Below, in pieces: positions 23,393-31,738 of a stretch of 64,000 bases of DNA. Each line of letters opens with the position of its first letter. The first letter of the stretch is position 1. The DNA is from Lentzea flava (GTDB lineage Bacteria; Actinomycetota; Actinomycetes; Mycobacteriales; Pseudonocardiaceae). The notes beneath the pieces are model-generated. The model made no database searches and was not told the DNA's origin. It saw only the letters and a list, made by a program, of their open reading frames with translations. The translations under genes and the position numbers were made by a program. The stretch is taken from the NCBI RefSeq assembly GCF_014648475.1, contig NZ_BMRE01000020.1, positions 1 to 64,000 on the forward strand. The letters run 5' to 3'.

Positions 23393-23548
23393 TCACACCT
23401 TGGCCTTGCCGAGGATCCGCGTCATCTTCGTTCCGCAGACTGGGCAGGTGCCCTTCGCCATGCGCCGGCCGTTGGTCTCCTCGACCTTGCCGTCGAAGTC
23501 GCGCTTCTCCCGACACTTGACGCAGTAGCCGTTGTACTTCTCGGCCAC
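23393..23548 (-). CDS. DUF5679 zinc-ribbon protein
   Basis: A 51-residue protein with two CXXC knuckles (YCVKCREKR and GTCPVCGTKMTRILGK), the DUF5679 family seen at this locus (Rv3196A). GTG 23548 is chosen because AAGGGAGGGG lies just upstream; a longer open frame to 23632 has no ribosome site of its own. Function unknown; the fold resembles ribosomal or chaperone zinc ribbons. Confidence 0.88.
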   Translation of the reverse strand: MAEKYNGYCVKCREKRDFDGKVEETNGRRMAKGTCPVCGTKMTRILGKAKV

Positions 23549-23743
23549 AGCCCCTCCCTTGCAGTTGTGAGTGCGGACACACTCGGGGACCTTGGCGCGA
23601 CGGTACCTGGGCGAGGCGGCGAATCCGCGCATGTCGATCCCGCGCGTGTCCAGCCGCCGTTCGGTGGAACTTCACCCGCCGGGTGCGCGACTGCCGCCGG
23701 TTGGGCGCCGAAAATTGTCGGTGGCGCCGTTTACGGTGACTGC

Positions 23744-24271
23744 ATGGCCGAACCGCGGGTGGAGGTGCGGCGGAGCTCCCGGCGCCGTCGCATGGTCAGC
23801 GCGTACCGGGAGGGCGACACCGTCGTCGTCCTTCTGCCGGCACGGATGACCAAGGGGGAAGAGAAGCACTGGGTGGCGGAGATGCTGAGCCGCCTCCAGC
23901 GCAGCGAGACGCGCAGGAAGTCCCCTGCGCGAACGTCGGACGAGGCCCTGGTGGCGCGGTGCACCGAGTTGTCGGCGCGCTACCTCGACTCGCTCGCCGA
24001 CCCCGTCAGCGTGCGCTGGGTGCCGCCCATGCGCACGCGCTGGGCGTCGTGCACGCCGAGCGAGGGCACCATCAGGGTGTCCGAGCGGCTGCGCGACGTA
24101 CCGCCGTGGGTGCTCGACTACGTGCTGGTGCACGAGCTCGCGCACCTGCTGGTGCCCGGCCACGGCAAGGACTTCTGGGAGTGGGTCCACCGCTACCCGA
24201 AGACCGAGCGGGCCATGGGGTACCTGGAAGGTCTCTCGGCCGCCGCAGGCTGGGGCATCTCCGAAGACTGA
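23744..24271 (+). CDS. YgjP-like metallopeptidase domain protein (M48-related)
   Basis: A 175-residue protein with the gluzincin motif VLVHELAHLLVPGHGKDFW (HELAH plus a downstream His) near residue 130, preceded by RWVPPMRTRWASCT typical of the YgjP/DUF45 family. Nothing indicates secretion, so it is cytosolic. ATG 23744 is six bases behind a TACGGT -10 box (23732-23737), indicating a leaderless start. A strong terminator follows. Confidence 0.88.
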   Translation: MAEPRVEVRRSSRRRRMVSAYREGDTVVVLLPARMTKGEEKHWVAEMLSRLQRSETRRKSPARTSDEALVARCTELSARYLDSLADPVSVRWVPPMRTRWASCTPSEGTIRVSERLRDVPPWVLDYVLVHELAHLLVPGHGKDFWEWVHRYPKTERAMGYLEGLSAAAGWGISED

Positions 24272-24282
24272 CGCCCTACAAC

Positions 24283-24322
24283 GCGAAACGCCTGGCAAGG
24301 GTGTGCTTGCCAGGCGTTTCGC
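24283..24322. terminator. Bidirectional terminator
   Basis: A perfect 17-bp stem GCGAAACGCCTGGCAAG (24283-24299) with its complement at 24306-24322 and a six-base loop, between the convergent metallopeptidase and DUF2342 genes. Confidence 0.92.
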
Positions 24323-24338
24323 ATGATCAGGGGGCAGA

Positions 24339-25637
24339 TCAGCCCTCGTCGGGCTGGTCCCCGCCCTTGTTCTCGCGCATCGTGCGCTCCAGCTCGGCGA
24401 TCGGGTCCTCGAGGGCCTTGCGGGTGTTGGCCAGGCGCTCGGCGAACTCCAGCGGGTCGTCCAGGTCCTCGGCGGTCGGGATGAGCTCGGCGTGGTCCCA
24501 CACGCTGTCGCGCACCTCGACGCCGTGCTGGTCGCCGACGAGCTTCCACAGCGCCGACGCCGCGCGCAGGCGGCGCGGGCGCAGTTCGAGGCCCACGAGC
24601 GTGGCGAACGTCTGCTCGGCAGGGCCACCGGAGGCACGGCGGCGGCGCAGCGTCTCGCGCAGGGCCGGGGCACCGGGCAGGCGGTCGGCCACCGCGGCGT
24701 CGACCACCACGTCCACCCAGCCCTCGACCAGGGCCAGCAGCGTCTCCAGCCGGGTCAGCGCCGCCTTCTGCTCCGGGGTGGTCTGCGGTTCGAGCATGCC
24801 CGAGCTCATGGCCTCCTCGATGGAGGCCGGGTTCGACGGGTCGATCTGGCCGGCGAGCTGCTCCAGGGCGGACGTGTCGACCTTGATGCCCTTGGCGAAC
24901 TCCTCGACGGTGTCGAGCAGACGCTGCCGGAGCCACGGCACGTGCGTGAAGAGGCGCTGGTGGGCGGCCTCGCGGGCGGCGAGGAACACCATCACCTCGG
25001 ACGCGGGGCGCTCCAGGCCCTCGGTGAACTTCTCGATGTTCGCGGGCAGCAGCGCCGCCGTGCCCTCGGGACCGAGCGGCAGGCCGACGTCGGTCGAGGT
25101 GAGGACCTCGGCGCCGAGCTGCGCCAGCGCGTTGCCGAGCTGCGAGCCGAACGCCATGCCGCCCATCTGGCCGAGCATCGACAGCAGCGGGCCGGCCGCC
25201 TGCTTCGCCTCGGCGGGCATCGCCTCGACCCACGCGCCGGACATGCGCTGCGCGACCGGGTCGCACAGGCGCTGCCAGGTGGGAATGGTCCGCTCCACCC
25301 AGTCGCGCGCGGTCCAGGCCTGGGTCGTGCGGGTGCCGGCGGGCAGGGACGTGACGGGGTCGAGCCACATCTCGGCCAGGTGCACGGCGTCGGTGACCGC
25401 GCTCGACTGGTCGGCGGCGAACCCGATGGTGGTCGTCGACGAGGACAGCTGCTGGAACGCGATCTGCTTGGCGAGGTCGTAGTTGACCGGCCCGCTCGAC
25501 GATCCTGCGCTGCTCAGCATCGCGCCCAGCTGGCTCAGCATGTTGCCCAGCTGGCTGAAGTCGAACGGGTTGTCTCCCGGCTTCCCGCTCTTGTCGTCGG
25601 GGTCGTGCGGGCTGAACCCGAACGGCACGTCACTCAT
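24339..25637 (-). CDS. DUF2342 zinc-dependent metalloprotease-like protein
   Basis: A 432-residue protein of the actinobacterial DUF2342 family (Rv3195). Start MSDVPFGFSPHDPDD, a Gly/Met-rich segment LLSMLGQMGGMAFGSQLG, and AAREAAHQRLFTHVPWL, which contains the EXXXH-type remnant of the expected metal site. Acidic C-terminus. ATG 25637 lies six bases behind a TACGGT -10 box (25649-25644), so leaderless. Divergent from the PDZ protease gene, with only 44 bases between starts. Proteolytic activity has not been shown for the family as far as I know. Confidence 0.88.
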   Translation of the reverse strand: MSDVPFGFSPHDPDDKSGKPGDNPFDFSQLGNMLSQLGAMLSSAGSSSGPVNYDLAKQIAFQQLSSSTTTIGFAADQSSAVTDAVHLAEMWLDPVTSLPAGTRTTQAWTARDWVERTIPTWQRLCDPVAQRMSGAWVEAMPAEAKQAAGPLLSMLGQMGGMAFGSQLGNALAQLGAEVLTSTDVGLPLGPEGTAALLPANIEKFTEGLERPASEVMVFLAAREAAHQRLFTHVPWLRQRLLDTVEEFAKGIKVDTSALEQLAGQIDPSNPASIEEAMSSGMLEPQTTPEQKAALTRLETLLALVEGWVDVVVDAAVADRLPGAPALRETLRRRRASGGPAEQTFATLVGLELRPRRLRAASALWKLVGDQHGVEVRDSVWDHAELIPTAEDLDDPLEFAERLANTRKALEDPIAELERTMRENKGGDQPDEG

Positions 25638-25681
25638 GCCTCTACCGTACGCGGATCCACATGGTCGTACGCTGTTCAGCC

Positions 25682-26761
25682 GTGAGTGAAACCGTCACGA
25701 CCGCACCCCCGCCCGCGCCCCCGCCGAGGGAGCGCGGACTGACCCGCCGGACGTGGACGCTGATCATCAGCTTCCTAGTGGTGGCGGCACTCGGACTGCT
25801 CGGCGGTTTCGCCAGAGTCCCGTACGTGGCGCTGGGCCCCGGCCCGACCTACGACGTCCTCGGCAAGGTCAAGGACAGCGACGTGGTGTCGGTGGAAGGC
25901 CAGAACACGTTCCCCACCAGCGGAACACTGCGCATGACGACGGTCTCGCTCACCGACGACGTGTCTCTCTTCGGCGCACTCGGCCTGTGGTTGTCGGGTC
26001 GCTACGCCCTCGCGCCGCGCGAGGAGTTCTTCAAGCCCGGCGAGTCGGAGGAGGAGGTGCAGCGCAACAACGAGCTCGCGTTCAGCGAGTCGCAGACCTC
26101 CGCGGAGGTCGCCGCACTGCACTACCTCGGCTATCCGGGCAAGGTGATCGCGAACCAGGTCACCAAGGGCAGCCCCGCGGAGAACGTCATCCCGCTCGGC
26201 GCGCGCATCATCTCGGTCAACGGCAAGCAGGTGCAGAGCTCGGCCGACGTCAGCGCCGCCCTGGAGAACACCAAGCCGGGCGACCGCATCGAGGTGGCCT
26301 TCGAGAAGGACGGCACCTCGAAATCGACCCAGATCACCCTCGGCACCCGCGAGGACGGCCGCCCCGCCGGCTTCATCGGTATCTCGCCGGTCGATCGCGC
26401 CGACGTGCCGTTCAAGATCAAGATCAGCCTGTCCGACGTCGGTGGCCCGTCCGCCGGTCTGATCTTCGCGCTGGCGATCGTGGACAAGCTGACGCCGGGC
26501 GAGCTCAACGGCGGCAAGGCCATCGCGGGCACCGGCGAGATCACCGGCGACGGCACGGTGAAGCCGATCGGCGGCATCGCGTTCAAGATGGTCGCGGCGA
26601 AGGAGGCGGGCGCCACGGCGTTCCTCGTGCCGTCGGCCAACTGCACGGACGCGAAGCAGCAGGCTCCCGAGGGTCTCAAGCTGATCAAGGTCGAGAACCT
26701 CAAGGACGCGGTGTCGTCGCTGGAGGCGCTGAACAAGGGCGAGTCGACGCCGAGCTGCTGA
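25682..26761 (+). CDS. Membrane-anchored PDZ/Lon-like serine protease
   Basis: A 359-residue protein: basic start, one transmembrane helix (WTLIISFLVVAALGLLGGF), a PDZ domain around residues 150-220 (GYPGKVIANQVTKGSPAENV), then a Lon-type S16 protease domain with the Ser in DVGGPSAGLIFALAI and the Lys in GIAFKMVAAKEAGA, giving a Ser-Lys dyad. The fold faces the outside. It is the YlbL/Rv3194c family, roles in envelope protein turnover. GTG 25682 has TACGCT (25668-25673) eight bases upstream. Confidence 0.92.
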   Translation: MSETVTTAPPPAPPPRERGLTRRTWTLIISFLVVAALGLLGGFARVPYVALGPGPTYDVLGKVKDSDVVSVEGQNTFPTSGTLRMTTVSLTDDVSLFGALGLWLSGRYALAPREEFFKPGESEEEVQRNNELAFSESQTSAEVAALHYLGYPGKVIANQVTKGSPAENVIPLGARIISVNGKQVQSSADVSAALENTKPGDRIEVAFEKDGTSKSTQITLGTREDGRPAGFIGISPVDRADVPFKIKISLSDVGGPSAGLIFALAIVDKLTPGELNGGKAIAGTGEITGDGTVKPIGGIAFKMVAAKEAGATAFLVPSANCTDAKQQAPEGLKLIKVENLKDAVSSLEALNKGESTPSC

Positions 26762-26805
26762 CCAGGCACGACGGTTTTTGTCGGTGCCGTCTGGGAGAAT
26801 TGAAA

Positions 26806-26834
26806 GCAGGGGACCCCCTGGAGGGGACCCCTGC
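26806..26834. terminator. Terminator between convergent genes
   Basis: GCAGGGGACCCC (26806-26817) pairs with GGGGACCCCTGC (26823-26834) over 12 positions with one mismatch and a five-base loop, behind the PDZ protease gene. Confidence 0.75.
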
Positions 26835-26874
26835 TTCGGCTTGTGCCAGCCTGGACCGATGAGGACCAGGCAGG

Positions 26875-27414
26875 TCAGGGTCGCAGCGTGGCGAGCAGGG
26901 CGTCGGTGAGGTTGGGCGCCAGTTCGGGGTGCTCGACGACCTCCTCCGGCACCTCGACCGTTCCGCGCAGCCGCAGCACGCAGGAGACCGAGCCGTCGCG
27001 CAGCACCGCCGCGACGAGGCGGGCCTCGCGGCGGGCCGGGTGTTCCGCGGCGAACCTGCGGGCCGCCTCGTCGTCCAGGTCGCCGTGGTGGAGCTCGGTC
27101 TCCGCCTCCGGGGGTAGGACGACGATCTCCTGGGCCAGGGCGCAGCCCGTCACGGCCGGGGGCCACTCGATGCCGGCCAGCGCGTCACCCAGGTCGCCTT
27201 CCAGTGCGTCCTGCGCGATCGGGGTCAGCGGGGACGATTCGGGGTCGAGCTGGTCGCGCAGCTCCGGCTGCTGGGCGATCAGGTCCGAGGTGGCCACGAG
27301 GGCGAAGAGTTGCGGGGGCTGCTCCCAGCCGCCTGCCGCTACGAACTCCTCTACCTCGCGGGCGACCGTCGGGAGGGTGACCGCTGGCGTTTCACTCGCT
27401 GACACGCGTGTCAT
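26875..27414 (-). CDS. PPA1309 family protein
   Basis: A 179-residue acidic protein matching the PPA1309 family of actinobacteria: an N-terminal helix (TLPTVAREVEEFVAAGGW), LFALVATSDLIAQQP, and the WPPAVTGCALAQEIVVLPPEAE block. Function unknown. Position between the PDZ protease and UPF0182 genes is conserved. The start ATG 27414 is clear; no promoter was assigned. Confidence 0.88.
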   Translation of the reverse strand: MTRVSASETPAVTLPTVAREVEEFVAAGGWEQPPQLFALVATSDLIAQQPELRDQLDPESSPLTPIAQDALEGDLGDALAGIEWPPAVTGCALAQEIVVLPPEAETELHHGDLDDEAARRFAAEHPARREARLVAAVLRDGSVSCVLRLRGTVEVPEEVVEHPELAPNLTDALLATLRP

Positions 27415-27508
27415 CGTAAGACTGCGGGCTTCACGGGAACCCAGGGCGTCGTCCGTAGAGTTGGACTAAACGTACGTATTGAAATTCCGCGATCCAGGAG
27501 CGTGCCTC

Positions 27509-30500
27509 GTGGCCACACGGCCTCCAGTCGGACTGCCGAAACTGTCCCGACGCAGCCGAATCCTGCTCATCGTCGGTGTCGTGCTCCTGTTCGGTCTCAT
27601 CACGGGATCGCGGCTGCTCGACACCTACGTGAACTGGCTGTGGTTCGGCGAGGTGAATTTCCGCAACGTCTACAGCACAGTGCTGCTCACCAGGCTGGGG
27701 CTGTTCGTGGCCGCAGGGGTCGTGGTCGGCGGCATCGTCGGGCTGAACCTCTGGCTCGCGTACCGGTCGCGGCCGGTGTTCGTGCCGGTGTCCGGGCCCG
27801 ATGACCCGGTGGCCCGCTACCGCACGGTCGTGATGCGGCGGATGCGGTTGTTCGCGATCGGCATCCCCGTGTTCGTCGGGCTGATCGCGGGCGCGTCGGC
27901 GCAGGCGGACTGGCAGCAGATCCAGCTGTTCATGAACGGCCAGCCGTTCGGGGTGACGGATCCGCAGTTCGGGCACGACATCGGCTTCTACGCGTTCCAG
28001 CTGCCGTTCTACGAGTGGCTGCTGTCGTGGCTGTTCATCACCACCGCGGTGTCGTTCATCGGCGCGGTGATCGCCCACTACCTCTTCGGCGGGATCCGGC
28101 TGGCCGGTCGCGGCGGTCAGCTCTCCGGGCCCGCGCGGCTGCACCTGGCGCTGGTCGCCGGCACGTTCGTGCTGCTGAAGGCCGTCGCGTACTTCTTCGA
28201 CCGGTACGAGCTGCTGCTGCACGAGAACGAGAAGTTCGTCGGCGCGAGCTACACCGACCTCAACGCGGTGCTGCCGGCCAAGCTGATCCTGCTGTGCATC
28301 GCGGTGTTCTGCGCCGTGGCGTTCTTCGCGGGCGCGTTCATGCGCAACGTGCAGCTGCCCGCCATCGCGACCGTGCTGCTGGTGCTGTCGAGCGTGCTCG
28401 TCGGTGCCGCGTGGCCCGCGGTGCTGGAGCAGTTCTCGGTCAAGCCGAACGCCATCCAGAAGGAAGCCGAGTCGATCAAGCGGAACATCGCGGCGACACG
28501 GCAGTCGTTCGGGCTGACCGAGGACAAGGTCGAGACGAAGCCCTACGAGGGCAAGCAGACCGTCAGCAACGACCAGATCAAGACCAACGACGCGGCGACG
28601 CTGGGCAACATCCGCCTGCTCGACCCGGCCGTGCTGTCGAGGACCTTCACGCAGTTCCAGCAGCTGCGCCCGTTCTACGGGTTCCCGAACAAGCTCGACG
28701 TCGACCGGTACACAGTGGACGGCAAGATGCGCGACTACATCGTCGCGGCGCGCGAGCTGAAGCTCGACAGCCTTCCGCAGGGCCAGCGCGACTGGATCAA
28801 CCAGCACCTCATCTACACGCACGGCAACGGTTTCGTCTACGCAGAGGCCAACAAGGTCAACGCCGTGGCCGACCAGACCAACGGCGGTTACCCCGAGTTC
28901 AAGACCGGTGAGGTCGCGCCGGACGGCACGATCCGCAACGCCGAGAACGGCATCAAGGTCGACCAGCCGCGCACCTACTACGGTGAGCTCTTCGGCACCA
29001 ACGACTACTCGATCGTCGGTGGCCGGCCGGCGGGCTCGGCGGCGGAGTACGACACCGACGCCAAGTCCTACACCTACACCGGTGCCGGCGGCGTGCCGAT
29101 CGGCAGCCTGTTCAACAAGCTCGCGTTCGCGGCCTACTACGGCGAGCGGAACATCCTCTTCAACCAGTCGATCGCGGACGAGTCGAAGATCCTGTTCAAG
29201 CGCACGCCGCGGGACCGCGTGCAGGCCGTCGCGCCGTGGCTCACGGTGGACAGCGACCCGTACCCGGCCGTGGTCAACGGCCGGATCACCTGGATCGTCG
29301 ACGGCTACACCACGCTCGACAACTACCCGTACGCGCAGCGCACGCCGCTGGGTGACGCGACGAACGACTCGCTCACCGCGGACGGCGTGGTCGTCTCGCA
29401 GGTCAACAAGCCCGTCAACTACATCCGCAACTCGGTCAAGGCCACTGTGGACGCCTACGACGGCACGGTGAACCTGTACGCGATCGACGAGAAGGACCCG
29501 GTCCTCAAGGCGTGGATGGGCGTCTTCCCCGGCACCGTCAAGCCGGGCAGCGACATCTCCGACGAGCTGCGCCAGCACTTCCGCTACCCCGAGGACCTGT
29601 TCAAGGTGCAGCGGCAGATCCTGGCGAAGTACCACGTCTCGTCGCCGTCGGACTTCTACTCCGGTGTCGCCTACTGGGCCGCGCCGCAGGACCCGACGAT
29701 CGACAACGTGACGACGGCCGACGCCCAGCGCGACGCGGCGAGCAAGCGCAGGGACGCCCAGCCGCCGTTCTACGTCCTCGCCGGTGACCCGGGCGACCCG
29801 AGCAAGGTCCGCTTCCAGCTGACCAGCCCGCTCGTCCGCGAGAACCGGGAGTTCATGGCGGCCCACGTCTCGGTGGGATCCGATCCGGACAACTACGGGA
29901 AGATCAGCGTGCTGCAGCTGACGCAGGACGCCAAGGGCCCGCAGCAGATCCAGACGCAGTTCCTCACCTCCGACAACGTCAGCCGTGAGCTCAACCTGCT
30001 GGCCCAGCAGAAGACGACGGTCGTCTACGGCAACCTGCTCACGCTGCCCGTGGGCGGTGCGCTGCTCTACGTCGAACCCGTCTACATCGAGCGAGCGTCC
30101 AACAACACGTCGTACCCGCAGCTGTCCAAGGTCCTCGTCTGGTACGGCGACCGGGTCGGGTACGCGTCCACGCTGAACGAGGCGCTGGACCAGGTGCTGA
30201 GCGGTGCCGGCGCGGTCGTGCCGCCGCCGAGCAACAACAACGGCAACGGCCAGCCCTCGACGCCGCCGTCGACGACACCGCCGGCCAACGGGGTGCTGAG
30301 CCCCGACCTGCAGAAGGCGATCAACGACATCGACGCGGCGCTGGCCGACATCAAGAAGGCCCAGCAGAGCGGCAACTTCACCGAGCTCGGTCAGGCGTAC
30401 GCGCGCCTGGACGACGCGACGAAGCGGTTCAAGCAGTACAACACCGGGGCGCCGAGTGCGCCGGCGACGGGCCAGTCGTCGGTCGCTCCTTCGCCCACGC

Positions 30501-30511
30501 CGTCAGGCTGA
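27509..30511 (+). CDS. UPF0182 family large membrane protein
   Basis: A 1000-residue protein. Seven or so transmembrane helices occupy the first 320 residues (for example ILLIVGVVLLFGLITGSRLL), followed by a large extracytoplasmic region and a Pro/Ser/Thr-rich low-complexity tail (from NNNGNGQ on) ending near a coiled segment. The family (Rv3193c) is of unknown function. GTG 27509 is chosen with AGGAG at 27496-27500; the TTG start further up would add residues without a site. The tRNA gene following it matches the mycobacterial order. Confidence 0.93.
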   Translation: MATRPPVGLPKLSRRSRILLIVGVVLLFGLITGSRLLDTYVNWLWFGEVNFRNVYSTVLLTRLGLFVAAGVVVGGIVGLNLWLAYRSRPVFVPVSGPDDPVARYRTVVMRRMRLFAIGIPVFVGLIAGASAQADWQQIQLFMNGQPFGVTDPQFGHDIGFYAFQLPFYEWLLSWLFITTAVSFIGAVIAHYLFGGIRLAGRGGQLSGPARLHLALVAGTFVLLKAVAYFFDRYELLLHENEKFVGASYTDLNAVLPAKLILLCIAVFCAVAFFAGAFMRNVQLPAIATVLLVLSSVLVGAAWPAVLEQFSVKPNAIQKEAESIKRNIAATRQSFGLTEDKVETKPYEGKQTVSNDQIKTNDAATLGNIRLLDPAVLSRTFTQFQQLRPFYGFPNKLDVDRYTVDGKMRDYIVAARELKLDSLPQGQRDWINQHLIYTHGNGFVYAEANKVNAVADQTNGGYPEFKTGEVAPDGTIRNAENGIKVDQPRTYYGELFGTNDYSIVGGRPAGSAAEYDTDAKSYTYTGAGGVPIGSLFNKLAFAAYYGERNILFNQSIADESKILFKRTPRDRVQAVAPWLTVDSDPYPAVVNGRITWIVDGYTTLDNYPYAQRTPLGDATNDSLTADGVVVSQVNKPVNYIRNSVKATVDAYDGTVNLYAIDEKDPVLKAWMGVFPGTVKPGSDISDELRQHFRYPEDLFKVQRQILAKYHVSSPSDFYSGVAYWAAPQDPTIDNVTTADAQRDAASKRRDAQPPFYVLAGDPGDPSKVRFQLTSPLVRENREFMAAHVSVGSDPDNYGKISVLQLTQDAKGPQQIQTQFLTSDNVSRELNLLAQQKTTVVYGNLLTLPVGGALLYVEPVYIERASNNTSYPQLSKVLVWYGDRVGYASTLNEALDQVLSGAGAVVPPPSNNNGNGQPSTPPSTTPPANGVLSPDLQKAINDIDAALADIKKAQQSGNFTELGQAYARLDDATKRFKQYNTGAPSAPATGQSSVAPSPTPSG

Positions 30512-30520
30512 CCACCCGAT

Positions 30521-30550
30521 TTGCATTTAGCGCTCCACCCCGCGTAAGGT
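30521..30550 (+). promoter_or_regulatory. Promoter of the first initiator tRNA gene
   Basis: TTGCAT (30521-30526) and TAAGGT (30545-30550) with an 18-base spacer, ending 14 bases before the mature tRNA. Both hexamers are good matches for a housekeeping sigma promoter. Confidence 0.75.
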
Positions 30551-30564
30551 TCTATTCATACCGA

Positions 30565-30638
30565 CGCGGGGTGGAGCAGCTCGGTAGCTCGCTGGGCTCA
30601 TAACCCAGAGGTCGCAGGTTCAAATCCTGTCCCCGCTA
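30565..30638 (+). tRNA. Initiator tRNA-fMet (CAT), copy 1
   Basis: A complete cloverleaf of 74 bases without encoded CCA. The anticodon stem is CTGGG/CCCAG around CTCATAA, giving CAT with the three G-C pairs that mark initiator tRNAs. The first and last acceptor bases (C1 and T72) do not pair, also an initiator feature. Own promoter and terminator. Confidence 0.96.
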
Positions 30639-30650
30639 CAAAGCTGGGGA

Positions 30651-30686
30651 AGCCTTGTCTGCGGAATGCGCAGACAAGGCTTTTTC
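30651..30686 (+). terminator. Terminator of initiator tRNA copy 1
   Basis: AGCCTTGTCTGC (30651-30662) pairs perfectly with GCAGACAAGGCT (30670-30681), followed by a T run (TTTTTC). Confidence 0.95.
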
Positions 30687-30696
30687 GCATTTCACA

Positions 30697-30741
30697 TTGG
30701 GGGCGGAGCCCCCAAACCCCACCCCGGGGGCAAGCCCCCGG
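30697..30741. repeat. Dispersed double-hairpin repeat, copy A
   Basis: Hairpin one TTGGGGGC-GGA-GCCCCCAA (30697-30715), the link ACCCCACC, then hairpin two CCGGGGGC-AA-GCCCCCGG (30724-30741) followed by ACCCCCGG. The same two-hairpin layout occurs at 33467-33511, with single-hairpin relatives at 39149, 58240 and 58382. The remaining stretch to about 30955 (a CTGGCAGTGGCGTTGC-type triplication near 30791-30830) shows no gene. Confidence 0.75.
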
Positions 30742-30999
30742 ACCCCCGGCCGCCTTGCCTTCGGCGTCGGCGGCATCATCTGAGGCCGTGGCGTTGCCTG
30801 GCAGTGGCGTTGCCTGGCAGTGGCGTGCCTGGCCGCAGCGTTCCTTTGCGGTGGTGTTGAACTGTGAGGACGTCGGCTGGTGGCGTGCTGGAGTGCTGGG
30901 GTGCTGACCTGCGCGGACGGTGTTCGGTGGGGGTGGTGAAAAGTGGGTTTCGCGAGGGTGTATAGTTCTACTTACAACAGCAAGACAAGCTCGAAGCGG

Positions 31000-31073
31000 C
31001 GCGGGGTGGAGCAGCTCGGTAGCTCGCTGGGCTCATAACCCAGAGGTCGCAGGTTCAAATCCTGTCCCCGCTA
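31000..31073 (+). tRNA. Initiator tRNA-fMet (CAT), copy 2
   Basis: Base-for-base identical to copy 1 over all 74 positions, 435 bases downstream on the same strand. A TATAGT -10 box (30961-30966) gives it its own promoter. Identity in the mature part but not in the flanks implies duplication or gene conversion with selection on the tRNA. Confidence 0.96.
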
Positions 31074-31077
31074 CTAG

Positions 31078-31113
31078 ACAGAAGGCCGGAGCCATCAGGC
31101 TCCGGCCTTCTGT
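31078..31113 (+). terminator. Terminator of initiator tRNA copy 2
   Basis: ACAGAAGGCCGGAGCC (31078-31093) pairs perfectly with GGCTCCGGCCTTCTGT (31098-31113), then TTTATT. Confidence 0.93.
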
Positions 31114-31151
31114 TTATTCCCGATCAGGGTGAAGAGTGCTGGCGGTGTGTT

Positions 31152-31352
31152 TCAGGTCATGTTCTCCGCCCAGTACTGGGCGCACAGCATGCTCGAGCAG
31201 ATCCGGCCCTCGCCGTTGACCGTGCGGTGCTTGCGGATCTGCTTGCCGCACACCATGCACTCGTCCTTGCCCGCCTGCTCCGGGATGCCTCCGGTCATCC
31301 ACGCCACCGTGTGCGCCGCCACCTTCTTGTGGTCCAGCCACTTGATGTTCAT
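31152..31352 (-). CDS. Small cysteine-rich protein, unknown
   Basis: A 66-residue protein starting MNIKWLDHKKVAAHT. It has CMVC near residue 31 and a second cysteine group GRICSSMLCAQYW, a likely single-zinc site. ATG 31352 is used because GGAGG lies nine bases upstream; a longer open frame to 31391 lacks one. No named family recognised; Trp-rich and basic, so nucleic acid or protein binding is possible. Confidence 0.6.
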   Translation of the reverse strand: MNIKWLDHKKVAAHTVAWMTGGIPEQAGKDECMVCGKQIRKHRTVNGEGRICSSMLCAQYWAENMT

Positions 31353-31738
31353 CGTCCCCGACCTCCGTGGTCTCGCGAGCCTGCCTGGCAATGATCATTT
31401 TCCCGGTTGCGCAGGCGTGGGAAAGGGGTGCGCGCGGACATCACCAGGTCGTGCGACGAAGTCTCACGTCCGTCCATTCGGGTGGCTCCGGCCGGTGAGA
31501 GTCGTACCGCCGATCGAGTGAGACCGGGTGACTTTCGTTTCTGCGAAAGGCTTTTTCCATCCGGGATGGACACGGACGGTCAAGCGGCCAAACGCGTGAG
31601 GTGCGGAAACTGCCGCTTACTCAGCGAGACTTTTCGTTGCTCCGCATGGCCCATCAGACTAGCCCGGTGATCAGCCACTGTGGACAGAACGGCTGACCAT
31701 TGTGGACAGCTTCCCCCAGACGTGGGAACGTTGTCGTT
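31353..31738. other. Intergenic region upstream of padR
   Basis: No convincing gene. A weak hairpin CTTTCG/CGAAAG (31532-31549) is followed by GCTTTTTCC. Just before padR are two copies of CCAYTGTGGACAG, CCACTGTGGAC at 31675-31685 and CCATTGTGGAC at 31697-31707, 22 bases apart, about two helical turns. They could be operator half-sites for the regulator, but the same 11-mer recurs elsewhere in coding DNA. Confidence 0.5.

Noticed and set aside
27431..29866. 811-codon minus-strand frame opposite UPF0182
   Set aside because: It is a GC-driven antisense shadow with Val/Arg/Asp-rich composition; the sense frame has membrane helices and a family match.
30566..30638. Elongator tRNA-Met or tRNA-Ile (lysidine type)
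   Set aside because: Three G-C pairs in the anticodon stem and the unpaired C1-T72 identify the initiator tRNA.
31407..31670. 87-codon plus-strand frame with CGNC motif
   Set aside because: No ribosome site, mixed codon use, and it spans a hairpin followed by a T run; not supported as a gene.
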